Assembly (NCBI RefSeq): GCF_003416895.1 | Contig: NZ_QVIO01000001.1 | Location: forward strand, 1,736,001 to 1,800,000 | DNA: 64,000 nt | Direction of reading: 5' to 3' | Source of the DNA: Duganella sp. BJB476 | GTDB taxonomy: Bacteria; Pseudomonadota; Gammaproteobacteria; Burkholderiales; Burkholderiaceae_D | Shown here: positions 55,216 to 62,823 of the stretch, in pieces | Layout of the letters: the number at the start of each line of letters is the position of its first letter | Numbering within the stretch: the first letter of the stretch is position 1 | Notes under the pieces: model-generated | The model's database searches: none | What the model was told of the DNA's origin: nothing | The model's input: only the letters and a program-made list of their open reading frames with translations | Program-made: the position numbers and the translations under genes

Positions 55216-56270
55216 TTTTGTTCTCCTTGGGCGGCCGATTCTTTGCGCGTGGTCGCATATTGAATGGTTGACTCGTCGAGCACCATGCCAACGCCGCCAC
55301 GCGGCAAGTAGATGGGCTTGTGCGGCGTGGCGCGCGATTTCGTGGCGATGCGGCCGGTGCTGATCGCGGCCTCCAGTTCGGCGACCTGCGCCGGGGTCGG
55401 GCTGGTCAGCTGGCCGGTCACGGGGTCTTTGTAGGCCTTGAACCCCGCATCCTGGGCCGCTGTTTGCGGCGGAACGGGCTGGGCAACGACAGTCACGTGC
55501 GGGAACGTCATCAGGCCGTTGTCCGGTGCGGTCTGGGCCGCCGCGACGGTGGCCACGGACAGGCTGGACAACGCCAACCACCGTCGCGGCCGGCGCAGGC
55601 GCAGCACGCCGCTCATCGCGCAGAAACCGAGCAGCGTCAACGCGATCGTGCCTGGTTCGGGAATGGCAGTCGCGTTCACGACCACCGTATCGATGCCGAC
55701 AAAGTCGCCATTGAGGCTGGTGTCGTTGACCACGTAACGGAAGGCAAATCGCCCGCTGGCCGGCGACGTCAGGCCGCCGACGCTCAAGGAGTGCCCGACC
55801 CAGCCTGTGTCCGCTGAAGAACTAAATGTACCGAGCAGAGCGAAGTCGCCGGTGGATGTCGGGCTTGCGCCGACGTTGGCGCTGGCGCCGGCCGTGCTGA
55901 GATAGACTTCCACGGTATCCAGAAAGCCCTCGCCCAGCAGCCTCAGGTCGAAGTTGAGCGACTCGCCGTTGGACAAGGCCAGCTCCGGCGTCAGCAGCCA
56001 GTTGCTGACCGCGCCGCCGAAGGCCGCGTTATTGAGATTGGCCGCGATATAGGAATCGGCCGGACCGGCGGCGGCTGGGAACACCGCGGGCAGCCCCTGG
56101 AACCACGCCGTGCTGCCGGGCGGCGAACTGTTGTTCACCATCACCCAACCATTGGCGGGCAGCGCCGCGATGTTGTTGAAGCCTTCGCTCAACAACGGCG
56201 CGGCGGAGGTGGAGGCAGTAAAACCGGCGGCGACTGCAAGCAGCCCCGCCCAGCGTTTAATCAAGTCCAT
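55212..56270 (-). CDS. PEP-CTERM anchored choice-of-anchor J protein with C-terminal tail
   Basis: I choose ATG 56270 because GAGG lies 6 nt ahead; 352 residues. A signal peptide (LIKRWAGLLAVAAGFTASTS) is followed by a choice-of-anchor J beta-sandwich (LLSEGFNNIAALPANGWVMV, ESLNFDLRLL, GVGIDTVVVN-like end). At about residues 203-230 lies a PEP-CTERM signal: AIPEPGTIALTLLGFCAMSG, then RLRRPRR. Normally the protein ends there, but here about 120 residues follow, starting with a second hydrophobic stretch (WLALSSLSVATVAAAQ). This fits the post-PEP-CTERM-1 type tail described in this family group. Confidence 0.8.
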   Translation of the reverse strand: MDLIKRWAGLLAVAAGFTASTSAAPLLSEGFNNIAALPANGWVMVNNSSPPGSTAWFQGLPAVFPAAAGPADSYIAANLNNAAFGGAVSNWLLTPELALSNGESLNFDLRLLGEGFLDTVEVYLSTAGASANVGASPTSTGDFALLGTFSSSADTGWVGHSLSVGGLTSPASGRFAFRYVVNDTSLNGDFVGIDTVVVNATAIPEPGTIALTLLGFCAMSGVLRLRRPRRWLALSSLSVATVAAAQTAPDNGLMTFPHVTVVAQPVPPQTAAQDAGFKAYKDPVTGQLTSPTPAQVAELEAAISTGRIATKSRATPHKPIYLPRGGVGMVLDESTIQYATTRKESAAQGEQK

Positions 56271-56334
56271 GTCTATCCTCATGATGAGAAGGTGGAATCG
56301 GATAACCTCTTTGGTACGGCTCAACTTGCCTTGG

Positions 56335-56595
56335 TTAGATCGATCCCACACTCAGCAGTTCCCGCGACACGAAAAAAAAATCCGGCGCGAGGCCGGATAG
56401 TTTGGGGAAATCTTTCCGCTCAGATGGTCGCGGCGTAGTGTCGGGTTTGGTACCCGAACGCTCGACAAACTTCGCAAGAAGCTCCTGAGCCGCTCCCGCA
56501 AGGTGGAGCGCCGAAGAATCTGAATCGCCCCGGAAGTACAGCTCGATCGAACGGTTCAAATGCTCGGTCGCGACAGTCAGTTTGCTTACCGCCAT
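56335..56595 (-). CDS. Small hypothetical protein, 3' end runs through a terminator (likely truncated)
   Basis: An 86-residue frame from ATG 56595 (a TTG at 56601 has a better ribosome site, AGGTGA). It contains LNRSIELYFRGDSDSSALHL and AGAAQELLAKFVERSG, like the start of longer helical proteins of unknown role. The coding sequence for the last residues (SGLAPDFFFVS) is itself the stem and T-run of an intrinsic terminator, so many transcripts should end before a stop codon. A deletion that cut the gene is the simplest reading. AT-rich relative to flanks. Confidence 0.5.
   Translation of the reverse strand: MAVSKLTVATEHLNRSIELYFRGDSDSSALHLAGAAQELLAKFVERSGTKPDTTPRPSERKDFPKLSGLAPDFFFVSRELLSVGSI
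56372..56398 (-). terminator. Rho-independent terminator inside the small ORF
   Basis: On the minus strand ATCCGGC, a 5-nt loop and GCCGGAT form a perfect 7-bp stem followed by eight T (plus-strand A at 56372-56379). It would end the minus-strand small-gene operon, 100 bp before the PEP-CTERM gene. Confidence 0.85.
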
Positions 56596-56608
56596 AATCA
56601 ACGATCAC

Positions 56609-56800
56609 CTACCCTAAGTCAGGTTTGCTCTGGCTGCTGTTGACGCAGTACCGCTCGATATCTTCTTCGGCTTCTTTTTGAGTTGCAAATGCATTTTGAG
56701 ATGTAATGGTCTTCCTCTGTGTGCCATCCGGATTCAAATTGATAATGCGCCAAATCCACTGCCCGTCAGGTGCTTGCTCGATTTTATATCCGACGCTCAT
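56609..56800 (-). CDS. Small hypothetical protein (63 aa)
   Basis: A 63-residue frame with a strong ribosome binding site (GGAGG) before its ATG. It begins VGYKIEQAPDGQWIWRIINL and continues with AFATQKEAEEDIERYC, a strand-strand-helix pattern like small DUF1508/YegP-type modules, though I cannot confirm that. It lies between the 267-residue gene and the truncated gene, all on the same strand, so is probably in the same operon. AT-rich. Confidence 0.6.
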   Translation of the reverse strand: MSVGYKIEQAPDGQWIWRIINLNPDGTQRKTITSQNAFATQKEAEEDIERYCVNSSQSKPDLG

Positions 56801-56886
56801 TCTTCTTTTCCTCCAATAGCTTATCGCTAAACACTGCTGGGCTCTACCGAGCTAGTGCCATGGGCGGCTGGGAGCCACCACCGCAT

Positions 56887-57690
56887 TCAAGTTAGGGCGG
56901 TCATTGCGGTATGAACCGCATTCACTAACTTTGGAACTGCATCGGCAACTCCGGTAGCGAGCTTGATCATCTTTTCTCCACCTTCGGCTACTCCAAGGCC
57001 AGTCTTCCAGAAACCGGCCAACTTCTCACGAAGGTTTGCTGGTGCCGCCGTCGCAACGTCCTCATGGTCATGCAAGACATCAATACTGGCTTCTTTGACG
57101 GCGTCTCGTATTGATTGCCTTCCCCGTATTGGATACTCATGTATACCTTTAATCATCAAATCCAGCTGATGAAGAACAAATGCACGGACTGCTTCAGGCA
57201 AATCGTCGTCTTCCACGCTTGTTCTGAATTCGGCTATGGCATCAAGCAACCGCTGCAACTCAGCGTGTGAAAGGCCCACCTCGCTTTCTACAGCTTGCGA
57301 ACACCATCGCAATGCCAGCATGTGTTCCGGAAGAATAAATCGTTTGAAATTCCCCCAAGGAGAAGTCAGGTTTGTTACTGACATTGCAGATACTAGGCCA
57401 TCCAATGCTGGCTCATACAGGTCGGAAGTAAAACTAGTCTCGGCCATCTGCCTCCGTAACAAGGCAACTTCATCCCTCAGCTTCCGAATATGGCTAACCA
57501 CGTCATGCGGATCTTGTTGAGCCGCATCTTGATCCATGCCGAAAGCAGTCGCCCAAACCTGAAGAGACTGGGCACCATCTGCCATTCGCAGGATGGGCTC
57601 AATGATCACGTGGAGCCGCTTTGCCGGATTGGTTATTTCGACTTTTTCGTTTTCGCGGTCTGAGGCACTGGTTGTTTGATCTTGTTCCAT
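56887..57690 (-). CDS. Hypothetical helical protein in accessory island
   Basis: A 267-residue soluble protein of unknown family. An acidic, polar N-terminus is followed by helices, including HDVVSHIRKLRDEVALLRRQ (about 62-81, coiled-coil-like). Other stretches include SHAELQRLLDAIAEFRTSVE and a C-terminus with FWKTGLGVAEGGEKMIKLAT, which has a Gly-rich amphipathic helix that might touch membrane. No catalytic motif is seen. It starts 1 bp after the upstream 84-residue gene, so they are co-translated. Base composition is clearly more AT-rich than the genome average here. Confidence 0.65.
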   Translation of the reverse strand: MEQDQTTSASDRENEKVEITNPAKRLHVIIEPILRMADGAQSLQVWATAFGMDQDAAQQDPHDVVSHIRKLRDEVALLRRQMAETSFTSDLYEPALDGLVSAMSVTNLTSPWGNFKRFILPEHMLALRWCSQAVESEVGLSHAELQRLLDAIAEFRTSVEDDDLPEAVRAFVLHQLDLMIKGIHEYPIRGRQSIRDAVKEASIDVLHDHEDVATAAPANLREKLAGFWKTGLGVAEGGEKMIKLATGVADAVPKLVNAVHTAMTALT

Positions 57691-57691
57691 C

Positions 57692-57946
57692 TTATTTCCG
57701 CTGGCCGTTTTTCTTTATAAGGTCGATGAGCACGTCGCGCTCGATTGTCCAAACTTCTGTGCTTTCCGAACGTGGTCCAGAAAACTGGTTGCAAGAATCT
57801 ACAAAGACTGTCATCTCAATTTTGGTACCGTGTCCCGGCGCGAGAGACACCACGCGGCTTTCGTCATAATGCCCGCTTGACGATTCGTGAAAATAGTCCT
57901 TTAGACTAAGCTGTCCGGAAGGGTTGGGGTCACGAGTGGTCGCCAT
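57692..57946 (-). CDS. Small hypothetical protein (84 aa) in accessory island
   Basis: An 84-residue frame with a clear ribosome binding site (GAGGAAA) before the ATG. The sequence (GQLSLKDYFHESSSGHYDES, GTKIEMTVFVDSCNQFSGPR, TEVWTIERDVLIDLIKKNGQ) suggests a small alpha/beta protein. No family is recognised. It is 1 bp from the 267-residue gene and downstream of an amber-interrupted gene, so it is probably the second gene of the island operon. Confidence 0.6.
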   Translation of the reverse strand: MATTRDPNPSGQLSLKDYFHESSSGHYDESRVVSLAPGHGTKIEMTVFVDSCNQFSGPRSESTEVWTIERDVLIDLIKKNGQRK

Positions 57947-58014
57947 GAGTTTCCTCTATCAAGCGTGATCGTTAAGGTGCTCAATCGCGACGCCGAAGCG
58001 TCGCGAGGTTCAAC

Positions 58015-58290
58015 TTAATGCAAAAATTCCGTGAATAGCCCATACTTATCGGCCAAATCACGCACCGTTTTTTTTACATCGGCGGCATCAGCTTCCGTCT
58101 GGATGATCACTGATACGCCGCGCTCTGTCCGATCCGTCAATATGCGTGTTTCGTGTGCATAGTGCGCAATGGCGCTTTTCCCGAGATCGTCAACAAAGTC
58201 CTAGTGGGCCTGAGCTATCAGCTCTTGGCTGATAGGTGCGCGGTCCGCCTTGCCCTGCGTGCGGAACACATCGAACTTGTACTCGTCCAT
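58015..58290 (-). pseudogene. Small ORF interrupted by an in-frame amber codon
   Basis: Reading from ATG 58290, 29 codons (MDEYKFDVFRTQGKADRAPI...) reach TAG at 58201-58203. The same frame then stays open for 61 more codons (DFVDDLGKSAIAHYAHETRI ... ADKYGLFTEFLH) to TAA at 58015. The downstream part has coding-like composition, so a 92-codon gene appears to have been broken by one substitution; CAG, AAG or GAG to TAG would do it. Readthrough cannot be excluded. No family is recognised. Confidence 0.55.
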
Positions 58291-58341
58291 CCTGTCATTC
58301 CTTATTCTCGTTCAGCTTCCTAGAAGGTCGTCTGCCGTAAG

Positions 58342-58587
58342 TTAGCGCGGCATATTCCATGGTAGCAGCGATTCAACCTCATCGGCAGTCTTCAGCTTTG
58401 GCATCGTCGCGAAGACATACCGCAGATACGTAAACGGGTCTATGCCGTTGGCTTTCGCGGTTTGCACAAGACTATACATCACGGCGTTGGCATGCATGCC
58501 GGCCGGGCTATCCGAGAACAGCCAGTTTTTCCGGCCCATGACCACGATCTTTATATCGGGCTCTGCAATATTGTTATTGATGGCCAC
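58342..58587 (-). pseudogene. IS66 family transposase remnant (C-terminal end)
   Basis: The frame encodes AINNNIAEPDIKIVVMGRKN followed by WLFSDSPAGMHANAVMYSLV and ends DEVESLLPWNMPR. This is the C-terminal tail of the IS66 TnpC transposase (IDNNxAExxIRPxxxGRKNWLFS ... LLPWN). The catalytic core is missing upstream: beyond about 58600 the IS66 likeness fades and the OsmC gene begins. No terminal repeats are visible. It marks an old insertion at the edge of the accessory island. Confidence 0.85.
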
Positions 58588-58647
58588 CTTTCGTTCATTA
58601 TGTCGTGTGACGCCTTGGATCGGGCGTTGATACGCATCGCCTAATCG

Positions 58648-59037
58648 TCAACTGACCGTCGTGGCTATCACCATCCCCGCCTTCAATGTCAACGTCACCG
58701 GCGTCTTCTCGGCGATTTCGGCCATGCGGTTTTTTTGTTCGGCGTCCAGTGTGCCGATGAAGGACAGCGTGCGCTTGACCATCATCGCGCCGTCGTCGCC
58801 GTGGCTCAGGTGCAGGCCGACATCGACCGCGTCCAACGGCCACTGCTTGCGGTCTGCATACATGCGCAGCGTGATGGCGGTGCATGCGCCCAGGCCCGCC
58901 AGCACGAAATCGTAGGGCGCCGGACCGGTGTCGCGGCCGCCGTTGCGCTCCGGTTCATCGCCGACCAGCGTATGGCCGCTAACCTCGATGGTGGTTTGAT
59001 AGCTGTCCTTGCCGATATGTGCGGTGCCGCGTGCCAT
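58648..59037 (-). CDS. OsmC family protein
   Basis: A 129-residue protein with a strong ribosome binding site (AGGAGG). The OsmC core is present: GGRDTGPAPYDFVLAGLGAC with Cys52, then TAITLRMYADRKQWPLDAVD and the end segment EIAEKTPVTLTLKAG. Peroxide-reducing OsmC/Ohr proteins use two cysteines; here the second position, usually RCPV, reads KTPV. The protein may thus lack classical thiol peroxidase chemistry. The IS66 remnant abuts its 3' end, and the stop codon lies right at the junction. Confidence 0.88.
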   Translation of the reverse strand: MARGTAHIGKDSYQTTIEVSGHTLVGDEPERNGGRDTGPAPYDFVLAGLGACTAITLRMYADRKQWPLDAVDVGLHLSHGDDGAMMVKRTLSFIGTLDAEQKNRMAEIAEKTPVTLTLKAGMVIATTVS

Positions 59038-59190
59038 GTGATCCTCCTATGTGAAGGCAGCTATTTTAGCGCGGAGCCCAAGGCCGAAGTAAAGTATTGT
59101 AAATAGCAATCATTCCTAGTTGAGTTCCAATTAAAATATCAACCTTTCAACGACGAACTAGACGGCGCCGATGCATCGGCCCGCCATACC

Positions 59191-61437
59191 ATGCACAAGA
59201 TATTCCTGACCGCCTGCCTCGCCGCGCCGCTGACCGCCCTCGCCCAAACCCAGCCTGCCACTGATAAGCCAGACGCCAAGCCGACCACCGCGGCCAAGCC
59301 CAAGGAAGCTGCGCCGGTGGTGCCGTCGGTTACGGTGGCCGGCGAGCGGCCGACCAACCGCATCGACCGCCAGGTGTACGACGTCAAGTCCGACATCAGC
59401 AGCACCAACGGCACCGCCGCCGATGCGTTGAACAATGTGCCGTCGGTGGCGGTCGATCCGGATGGCACCGTCACGCTGCGCGGCAGCACCAATGTGCAGA
59501 TCCTGGTCGACGGCAAGCCGTCCGCCATGCTGCAAGGCGATAACCGCGGCCCGACGCTGCAGGCGATGAACGCCGACGATATCGAGTCCGTCGAAGTGAT
59601 CAACAATCCCGGCGCGCAGTTCGGCAACGAAGCCGGTGGCGGCCCCATCCTCAACCTGGTGATGCGTCGTAACAAAAAGCCGGGCGGCTTTGCCAACGTC
59701 AACGCCAACGCCGGTTATGCCGGCCGTTACAACAGCGCCGCGTCGGGCAGCTACAACGAGGGACCGTGGGGCTTCCAGGGCGGCGTCAACGTGCGCCACG
59801 ACGGCCGCAACTCCACCGCCGTGGTCAGCCGCGACCGCCTCGATCCGGTCACCGGCGCCTTCGTGCACAGCAGCCAGACCTCGTCCGGAGCCGGCCTGAA
59901 CGACATGGGCGGCGTGAACGGCACCGCCAGCTACAACCTGGACCAGAACGACACGCTCACCGCCAGCGCCAACTACATGGGCCGCGGCAACGACCAGCGC
60001 GGCATCGACCACTACGTCAACGGCGCCACCGCCGGCTTCCCCGCCACCGACTACGTGCGCACCACCGCGCGCGAAGGCGACGCCAAGAACTTCAGCTGGG
60101 GCGGACGCTACGACCACAAGGGCCAGCTGCCGAACGAGACGCTGAAGATCGACCTGCGCGTCTCGGCCTCCGAGAACGACAGCAACAGCGCCTACGCCAA
60201 CGACTACGCCATTGGCAACCTGCCGGACAGCCGCGCCCACCAGCGCAACGACAGCAGCACCCACATCGTCGACTTCACCGGGGACTACGAGCGTCCGCTG
60301 GCCGGCGGCAGCCTCAAGGCGGGCTACAAGGTCGCCACCAACAAGAACAACTTCGACACGCTGTACACCGACATCGATCCGCTGAGCTCGGTCGCCGTGG
60401 TCAACCCGGCGCGCAGCAACCGCTTCGACCTGGAGGAAACCGTGGTCGCGCTGTACGGTTCCTACCAGCTGAAGCTGAACGACCGCTGGGGCGTGCTGGG
60501 CGGCTTGCGCACCGAGTACACCGACATGGACATCCACCAGATCACCAGCGGCGTCGAGGCCAAGAACAACTACACCAACCTGATCCCGAGCTTCTTCGCC
60601 ACCTACAAGGCGACCGAGACGGCCAATATGCGCTTCGCCTACGCGCGCCGCATCCGCCGCCCGAACGCCAACGACCTCAATCCCTACGTGGTGTATCGCG
60701 ACGAGTTCAACGTCTCGTCCGGCAATCCGATGCTGAAGCCGACCAAGACCGACTCCTTCGAAGTGGGCTACGAAACCAAGTTCGGCGCGCTCGAAACCAA
60801 TCTGCGCGGCTACTACCGCAAGGACACCGACGCCATCGTCGACTTTCGCACCTTCATCGCCAACAACGTGCTGTTGACCACGCGCCAGAACGGCGAAGGC
60901 AGTCATGCAAGCGGATTGGAATTCACGGTCAGCGGCAAGCTGACGCCGTCGCTGACGCTGAACTCCAGCGGCAACCTGGCGCGCAGCCAACAGACCACGC
61001 AGGACGACAGCGGCGCGCTGGTCACCCGCACCGCCAACTCGCTGAGCGGCCGCGTGCGCCTGAACTATGCTTACAGCGCCGCGACGCAAGTACAGATGGC
61101 CTTGCAGATGCAGGGCAAGACGCTGTCCGGCCAGGGCTACCGCTCGCCGAACAGCACCTTCAACCTGAGCGTGCGCCAGGCCGTGACGCCGCGCCTGAGC
61201 CTGGTGGGCACGGTCACCGACCTGTTCAGCACCAACAAGATGGAGACCGTCATCAACAGCGCCACGCTGCGCGAGACCAGCACCCGCCGCTTCGACGGCC
61301 GGGTGTTTTACCTGGGGCTGTCCTACCGGCTGGGCGGCGCCGCCACCGCAGCCGACTCGAACAACGAGCCGCGCTTCGGCCCGCCGCCGGGCGGCCCAGG
61401 CCCAGGCGGCCCCGGCCGCGGCCCATCGGAAGGCTAA
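59191..61437 (+). CDS. TonB-dependent receptor with Gly/Pro-rich C-terminal extension
   Basis: A 748-residue receptor with a short signal peptide (MHKIFLTACLAAPLTALAQT) and a Lys/Pro/Ala linker. The plug includes DVKSDISSTNGTAADALNNV, GSTNVQILVDGKPSAMLQGD and SVEVINNPGAQFGNEAGGGP, which resembles outer-membrane beta-barrel family receptors. The barrel includes ARRIRRPNANDLNPYVVYRD. After the last strand (VFYLGLSYRLGG) about 33 residues follow, ending in GPPPGGPGPGGPGRGPSEG, so the usual terminal aromatic residue is not at the end. The substrate is unknown. Confidence 0.9.
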   Translation: MHKIFLTACLAAPLTALAQTQPATDKPDAKPTTAAKPKEAAPVVPSVTVAGERPTNRIDRQVYDVKSDISSTNGTAADALNNVPSVAVDPDGTVTLRGSTNVQILVDGKPSAMLQGDNRGPTLQAMNADDIESVEVINNPGAQFGNEAGGGPILNLVMRRNKKPGGFANVNANAGYAGRYNSAASGSYNEGPWGFQGGVNVRHDGRNSTAVVSRDRLDPVTGAFVHSSQTSSGAGLNDMGGVNGTASYNLDQNDTLTASANYMGRGNDQRGIDHYVNGATAGFPATDYVRTTAREGDAKNFSWGGRYDHKGQLPNETLKIDLRVSASENDSNSAYANDYAIGNLPDSRAHQRNDSSTHIVDFTGDYERPLAGGSLKAGYKVATNKNNFDTLYTDIDPLSSVAVVNPARSNRFDLEETVVALYGSYQLKLNDRWGVLGGLRTEYTDMDIHQITSGVEAKNNYTNLIPSFFATYKATETANMRFAYARRIRRPNANDLNPYVVYRDEFNVSSGNPMLKPTKTDSFEVGYETKFGALETNLRGYYRKDTDAIVDFRTFIANNVLLTTRQNGEGSHASGLEFTVSGKLTPSLTLNSSGNLARSQQTTQDDSGALVTRTANSLSGRVRLNYAYSAATQVQMALQMQGKTLSGQGYRSPNSTFNLSVRQAVTPRLSLVGTVTDLFSTNKMETVINSATLRETSTRRFDGRVFYLGLSYRLGGAATAADSNNEPRFGPPPGGPGPGGPGRGPSEG

Positions 61438-61441
61438 ACGT

Positions 61442-61527
61442 CGGGGTCAAGTCTGACATTCGGACACGAGCTCTGCCGTAGTGGCATTTACGGCAGAGTT
61501 CGTGTCCGAATGTCAGACTTGACCCCG
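61442..61527. repeat. Long near-perfect hairpin repeat (39-bp arms), RAYT-end-like
   Basis: Arms at 61442-61480 and 61489-61527 are complementary except one position (G61470 against T61500, a G-U pair in RNA), with an 8-nt loop. Each outer end starts CGGGGTCAAGTCTGACATT, close to the RAYT ends CGGGGTCAGGTCCCCCATT. It lies between two convergent genes, so it could be a non-autonomous REP/MITE unit and also act as a two-way terminator-like structure. Confidence 0.85.
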
Positions 61528-61534
61528 GGGTGGG

Positions 61535-62689
61535 TTATTTCATCACCGCCACTTTTTCGCGCCGGGCGTTGCGGAAGCTGTAAATCGTCAGCACGCCGTC
61601 TTTGACGTCGCCGCGCGCATCGAAGGTGATGTTGCCGGTCACGCCTTTGTGGGTGATGCCGGCCAGCGCCGGCAGATACTTGGCCGGCTCCGGCGAACCG
61701 GCCTTCTGCATCGCCTCGACCATCGTCATCAGCGCGTCGTAGGCGTACGGCGCGTAGGTCTCCACATCGATGCCGAATTTCTTCCTGTAGGCCACGCGGA
61801 AATCGGCCATGCCTTTTTCCTGCGACGGCTCGACCCCGCCCGCCTCGGCGCAGATCACCTGGCCATCGCTCATGGCGTCGCCCGCCAGGCGCGGCACCGA
61901 ATCCGAACACATGCCGTCGCCACCCATGAACTTGATCGGGATCGCCAGCGCCTTCATCTGGCGCAGCATCGGCCCGGCCACGGCGTCCATGCCGCCGAAG
62001 AACACCATATCCGGCTTGGTCGCCTTGATGGCGGTAAGGATGGCGCTGAAGTCGGTCGACTTGTCGGTAGTGAACTGGGTCGACACCACGGTGGTGCCCG
62101 ACGCGCCGCCGGTGCGCTTGACGTTCTTGACAAATTCATCGACCAGGCCCTTGCCGTAGGCAGTGCGGTCGTCGATCACGGCGATGCGCTTGGCCTTGAC
62201 GTTCTGCATCGCATAGCGGGCCAGCGCGGCGCCCAGCTGCTCGTCGTTAGCGATGTTGCGGAACGCGGTCTCGTAACGCTGGCGCGTGTATTGCGGATTG
62301 GTGGCCGATGGCGAGATCTGCGGTATGCCGGCGTCGTGGTAGATGCGCGAAGCCGGAATGGTCGTGCCCGACGTCTCGTGGCCGATCACGCCGTTGACCC
62401 TGGCGTCCACCAACTTTTGCGCGGCAGTGGTGCCCTGCTTGGGATCGGCTGCATCGTCTTCCGCCTGCAACACGATCTTGTACTTCTTCCCGCCGATGAC
62501 CACGCCCTTGGCGTTGAGCTCGTCGACCGCCATGCGGGCGCCGTTTTCATTGTCCTTGCCCAGATGGGCGATCGGCCCCGAAGTCGCCGCCACATGGCCG
62601 ATCGTGATGATCGCTTCCGCCTGCGCGGCGCCGGTGGCAACGAAGGCCAGCGCAAGCGCCCGGCCGCATGTTTTTATTGTTAATCGCAT
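61535..62689 (-). CDS. Branched-chain amino acid type ABC transporter binding protein
   Basis: A 384-residue periplasmic binding protein (LivJ/LivK group) with signal peptide (LALAFVATGAAQAEA). Fold signatures are IGHVAATSGPIAHLGKDNEN, GVIGHETSGTTIPASRIYHD, PQISPSATNPQYT, and MVFFGGMDAVAGPMLRQMKA. Such proteins bind Leu/Ile/Val or other small amides and acids. No permease or ATPase genes are next to it, so it is an orphan here. It is convergent with the TonB receptor across the hairpin repeat. Confidence 0.92.
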   Translation of the reverse strand: MRLTIKTCGRALALAFVATGAAQAEAIITIGHVAATSGPIAHLGKDNENGARMAVDELNAKGVVIGGKKYKIVLQAEDDAADPKQGTTAAQKLVDARVNGVIGHETSGTTIPASRIYHDAGIPQISPSATNPQYTRQRYETAFRNIANDEQLGAALARYAMQNVKAKRIAVIDDRTAYGKGLVDEFVKNVKRTGGASGTTVVSTQFTTDKSTDFSAILTAIKATKPDMVFFGGMDAVAGPMLRQMKALAIPIKFMGGDGMCSDSVPRLAGDAMSDGQVICAEAGGVEPSQEKGMADFRVAYRKKFGIDVETYAPYAYDALMTMVEAMQKAGSPEPAKYLPALAGITHKGVTGNITFDARGDVKDGVLTIYSFRNARREKVAVMK

Positions 62690-62823
62690 AAGATTAGTGA
62701 GCCATCCTCATTGGTTAAGCGAACAAGGATACCACCAGGCAAATATGTGTGCAGACGTGCGTACTGACTTCCTTATCTGAAGTAGAATAACAAATCGAAA
62801 CATTTGCCACAGAGACACTTTGC

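Noticed and set aside
59099..59117. Fur-like site before the TonB receptor at 59191
   Set aside because: Only about 11 of 19 positions match the consensus, which is near chance for an AT-rich patch.
59158..61089. Minus-strand open frame of 643 codons
   Set aside because: Antisense to the TonB receptor; Val/Ala/Gly-rich shadow frame.
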